The notes below the pieces were generated by a model. That model saw only the letters and a program-made list of their open reading frames with translations. It was not told the origin of the DNA and did not search any database. Positions 61,631 to 64,000 of a DNA stretch of 64,000 bases are shown here, piece by piece; within the stretch, counting starts at the first letter, position 1, and each line of letters begins with the position of its first letter. The stretch covers positions 34,807 to 98,806 of the forward strand of contig MEEK01000027.1 of NCBI GenBank assembly GCA_001724425.1, given 5' to 3'. A program made the translations under genes and the position numbers. This DNA comes from Microbacterium sp. SCN 70-27 (GTDB taxonomy: Bacteria > Actinomycetota > Actinomycetes > Actinomycetales > Microbacteriaceae).

Positions 61631-63065
61631 CGATGGGCCTTTCCACGGGCAGCGAATAGTGCTGCGAACGGGATGTCGCGGCCACGGCCGCGGCGAGTGT
61701 CACTGTACCAACGCGCCCCATGAACATCGTGAGCGCGAGGACGTACACGGCGGGGTCGGGGAGGGTCGCCGTGAGGCCCGTCGAGAGCCCCACCGTCGCG
61801 AAGCCGGAGATCACGTCGAAGAGCACCTGTTCGATCGGCGCTTTCGTGAGCTGGCCGATCGTGATGGTCGACAGGGCGATGATCGTGGCGCCCCACGCGA
61901 CGACCGAGAGGGCGACGCGCTGCACGTCGCTCGGGATGCGGCGGCCGAACGCCTGCACGGACGGGCGTCCCTTCGCCTCGGAGAACACCGCGAGGGCGAG
62001 CACCGCGAGGGTCGTCACCTTGATGCCGCCGGCGGTGGATGCCGAACCGCCGCCCACGAACATGAGCATCGACCCGACGACGAGCGACGACCCGTTGAGC
62101 TGGCCGATGTCGACGATCGAGAATCCGCCCGAGCGGGTCATCGCGGAAAGGAAGAAGGCCTGGAAGGTCGTGTCCCAGGCATCCATGCCTCCGAGCGTGT
62201 CGGGGTTGTCGTATTCGAGCAGGAGGAAGACCCCCGCGCCGACGAAGAACAGGATCACCGTCGTGATGAGGGTGAGCTTCGTGTGGAGCGACCAGCGGCG
62301 CACGTGGAAGTGGTGGCGCCACAGCGTGAAGATGACCGGGAACCCGATCGATCCGAGGAAGACGCCCGCCATCAGCACCGTGAGGAAGAAGTAGTCCTGC
62401 GCGAACGGGGTGAGGCCGCCCGCGTTGGGAGTGAAGCCCGTGTTCGTGAACGACATCGCCGCGTAGAACGGCGCCTCCCAGAGCGCCGTCACGGCGTCGA
62501 CGCCGTTGATGAGCAGCGAGGGGTACAGGAGCACGGCGAGCCCGGCCTCGATGACGAGGGTCGACAGGGCCACGGTCGACAGCAGCTGGCCGACTTCGCC
62601 GAGCCGCACCGTCTGCCCCTCGTTGACGGGTCCGCCGTGGGCCCGCAGCGGGTTCGAGTCGCCCGCCGCGAGGAGTTTCGCGCGCAGGCCCAGCCGCTTC
62701 GAGATGACGAGACCGAGGATGGATGCCAGGGTCAGCACGCCGAGTGCGCCCACGTTGACGCCGATGTAGACGAGCACGTGCCCGAACGGCGACCAGTGCG
62801 TCGCCATGTCGACGGTCGACAGGCCCGTGACGCAGATCGTCGACACCGCGGTGAACAGGGCGTCGGCGAACGGGGTGGTGCGGCCGTCTGCTGCCGCCGC
62901 CGGCAGTGAGAACAGCGCGGTGAACAGCAGGATGAGCGAGCTGAAGATGAGAACCGCGAAGCGGGAGGGGGAGGCCATCGCGAGCTCCCGCATCCCGTGC
63001 GCGGCGCGGGCGAGGAGTCCCGAGAGTCGCCGGCCCGTGCGGACGACGACGGACTCGTCCGTCAT
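61623..63065 (-). CDS. ktrB: Potassium uptake protein, KtrB/TrkH family
   Basis: This 480-aa membrane pore protein imports K+, Na+-coupled in known KtrAB systems. It shows the four pore-repeat pattern; selectivity glycines are seen in TAVSTICVTGLST (repeat 1), AMSFTNTGFTPNAGG (repeat 2), SAMTRSGGFSIVDI (repeat 3) and the fourth repeat near GFATVGLSTGLTA. The intramembrane loop region GGGSASTAGGIKVTT of helix 3 of the third repeat is also present. It is first in an operon with ktrA. A basic N-terminus of about 30 residues precedes helix 1. Confidence 0.9.
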   Translation of the reverse strand: MTDESVVVRTGRRLSGLLARAAHGMRELAMASPSRFAVLIFSSLILLFTALFSLPAAAADGRTTPFADALFTAVSTICVTGLSTVDMATHWSPFGHVLVYIGVNVGALGVLTLASILGLVISKRLGLRAKLLAAGDSNPLRAHGGPVNEGQTVRLGEVGQLLSTVALSTLVIEAGLAVLLYPSLLINGVDAVTALWEAPFYAAMSFTNTGFTPNAGGLTPFAQDYFFLTVLMAGVFLGSIGFPVIFTLWRHHFHVRRWSLHTKLTLITTVILFFVGAGVFLLLEYDNPDTLGGMDAWDTTFQAFFLSAMTRSGGFSIVDIGQLNGSSLVVGSMLMFVGGGSASTAGGIKVTTLAVLALAVFSEAKGRPSVQAFGRRIPSDVQRVALSVVAWGATIIALSTITIGQLTKAPIEQVLFDVISGFATVGLSTGLTATLPDPAVYVLALTMFMGRVGTVTLAAAVAATSRSQHYSLPVERPIVG

Positions 63066-63126
63066 GGCCGCCTCCTCGTCTCGTGTGGCTCGACCGTTGT
63101 CATGGTACTCGGGGCGCGGCGCGGGC

Positions 63127-63132
63127 TAACCT
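63127..63132 (+). promoter_or_regulatory. -10 hexamer for leaderless ArsR-type gene
   Basis: TAACCT lies 6 nt before the ATG at 63139. Confidence 0.5.
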
Positions 63133-63138
63133 ACCTAC

Positions 63139-63552
63139 ATGGCGGACATCTTCGACGTGATCGCCGACGGTACCCGTCGGGACATCCTGCAGCTTCTGCG
63201 CGAGCGGGCGGTCTCCGGCGAACACGGCACGAGCGTGTCGTTCATCGTCGGCGAGCTGGGTGTCAGCCAGCCGACCGTGTCGAAGCACCTGAAGGTGCTG
63301 CGTGAAGCTGAACTCGTCTCGGTGCGGGAGGAGGGCCAGCATCGCTACTACAGCCTGTCGGCCGCGCCGCTCGACGAAGTCGACGACTGGCTCGTGCCGT
63401 TCTTCGACGACGGTGTCGCTGCGGCCGGCGTCGTCGGCGCCGCGACGACTTTGCCCGACTCCGCGGTCGCGGCGGCGGACCTGGTCGGGCGCGCTGCGGC
63501 ATCCACGAAGCACGCGCTCGAGAGCGTGTTCAAGCGCATTCCGGGGCGCTGA
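63139..63552 (+). CDS. ArsR-type winged-helix regulator
   Basis: This 137-aa protein has an ArsR winged helix in its first 85 residues: MADIFDVIADGTRRDILQLL, then IVGELGVSQPTVSKHLKVLREAELV (recognition helix) and the wing EEGQHRYYSLSAAPL. The remaining part is an Ala/Val-rich helical tail without the Cys/His metal sites of ArsR or SmtB, so it is not an obvious metal sensor. It diverges from the ktrB gene 73 nt away, which makes the K+ operon a candidate target (inference). Probably leaderless. Confidence 0.85.
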   Translation: MADIFDVIADGTRRDILQLLRERAVSGEHGTSVSFIVGELGVSQPTVSKHLKVLREAELVSVREEGQHRYYSLSAAPLDEVDDWLVPFFDDGVAAAGVVGAATTLPDSAVAAADLVGRAAASTKHALESVFKRIPGR

Positions 63553-63598
63553 CCCGTGCTCGGACGGCGACACTGTGCGCTCACATCGGTCACACAGG

Positions 63599-63627
63599 TT
63601 TACACGCGTATCACGACGCTCTACTGT
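63599..63627 (+). promoter_or_regulatory. Promoter of the small HTH gene
   Basis: TTTACA (63599-63604), 17-bp spacer, TACTGT (63622-63627). The gene start is 39 nt further and has its own ribosome site. Confidence 0.55.
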
Positions 63628-63665
63628 GGACCGAAGGTACTGGGTGGGAAGCTGGGGAGCAACCG

Positions 63666-63857
63666 ATGACCGAACTCGCTGACGTGCGCTTTTTGACGGT
63701 CGCAGAGGTGGCCGACTTCATGCGCGTCTCCAAGATGACGGTCTACCGTCTCGTCCACTCGGGCGAGCTGCCCGCCGTACGCTTCGGACGCAGCTACCGG
63801 GTGCCCGAGACAGCCGTCTCCGCCGCCCTGCATCGGCCCATCGCCGACGTCGGCTAG
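63666..63857 (+). CDS. Small excisionase-like HTH protein (BldC/Rv0500A type)
   Basis: This 63-aa DNA-binding protein consists only of a MerR/excisionase-type helix-turn-helix: RFLTVAEVADFMRVSKMTVY, then RLVHSGELPAVRFGRSYRVP. GGGGAG lies 6 nt before the ATG. Despite the family name it is chromosomal and not phage-linked: in mycobacteria and many other actinobacteria the same small HTH gene directly precedes the bS22-type ribosomal protein gene, as here. In Streptomyces the related BldC controls development. Confidence 0.85.
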   Translation: MTELADVRFLTVAEVADFMRVSKMTVYRLVHSGELPAVRFGRSYRVPETAVSAALHRPIADVG

Positions 63858-63940
63858 ACTACTCCGAGGGCATTTTGCATGATGCCCGTTCCCGGACGCG
63901 GAAGATGCGCGTCCAGACCCCTGACATAGTGAGGTTTTCC

Positions 63941-64000
63941 GTGGGTTCTGTCATCAAGAAGCGCCGCAAGCGCATGGCGAAGAAGAAGCACCGCAAGCTG
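63941..64000 (+). CDS. bS22-type small ribosomal protein (AURKAIP1/COX24 domain), cut by window edge
   Basis: The 20 visible codons read MGSVIKKRRKRMAKKKHRKL, the near-invariant start of the very basic 32-33-aa actinobacterial small-subunit protein (bS22). GTG start with GAGG about 9 nt upstream. The remaining dozen codons are beyond the window. Confidence 0.9.
   Translation, partial: MGSVIKKRRKRMAKKKHRKL

Noticed and set aside
63666-63857. Phage or integrative-element excisionase
   Set aside because: The HTH family is shared with excisionases, but the gene sits in the conserved actinobacterial pair with the bS22 gene and no integrase or attachment site is near.

Overview
The window is 64 kb of high-GC DNA (roughly 70% by eye). 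The proteins are actinobacterial throughout: a long-form isocitrate lyase, a TM0106-type nuclease-helicase, DUF2207/DUF3467/DUF1992/DUF2277/LssY-C proteins, and a 63.7-64.0 kb pair of a small HTH gene and a bS22-type ribosomal protein. GTG starts are common and the words GGATGCC/GGCATCC recur. The best guess is a Microbacteriaceae chromosome, probably Microbacterium or a close relative; the genus is inferred, not proven. I see no tRNA, rRNA, CRISPR, prophage, plasmid functions or intact insertion sequence.

Layout. 0-2.1 kb: end of a sugar ABC transporter operon and its LacI regulator. 2.1-2.9 kb: a scar with the left end of an ISL3-type element and a 31-bp tandem repeat. 2.9-9.8 kb: class III aminotransferase, FAD amine oxidoreductase, amylosucrase, VOC protein, L-serine ammonia-lyase. 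9.9-15.1 kb: decayed DUF2804 gene, MarR regulator, DUF2207 membrane protein, isocitrate lyase, small unknown protein. 15.2-15.7 kb: six-copy palindromic array and a candidate small RNA. 15.9-20.5 kb: hydrolase, membrane protein with ECF sigma factor, DUF1992, YciI, CsbD and lysozyme-like proteins. 20.8-25.9 kb: beta-glucoside-type PTS permease, GntR regulator with MFS transporter, acetoin-type SDR. 26-30.4 kb: 5'-truncated coaBC abutting a divergent unknown gene, YdeI-like protein, pgi and a second candidate small RNA. 30.5-33.3 kb: DUF4097 protein, response regulator and histidine kinase. 33.4-43.9 kb: mostly small housekeeping or unknown genes, with a winged-helix regulator preceded by a cysteine-rich leader peptide. 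44-56.6 kb: sbcDC, DUF4190, nucleosidase, PPTase-like protein, nadE, a duplicated 82-bp element and a RecB-like nuclease-helicase. 56.6-64 kb: DUF3467, upp, tadA, hydrolase, proC, ktrA/ktrB, ArsR, HTH and bS22.

Expression logic. Two start classes are visible. One has Shine-Dalgarno sites. The other has a TANNNT hexamer placed exactly 6 or 7 nt before the start codon, which indicates leaderless mRNA (about 21 genes). The most interesting single locus is 39.8-40.16 kb: a TTGACA-N18-CATAAT promoter drives a leaderless 32-codon ORF ending in a Cys-rich tail, upstream of an orphan winged-helix regulator. It looks like a cysteine-sensing attenuator in front of a transcription factor. Other unusual items are two intergenic minus-strand transcripts with matching promoter boxes and terminators, the truncated coaBC, the PPTase-like protein with replaced metal ligands, and several palindromic repeat families.
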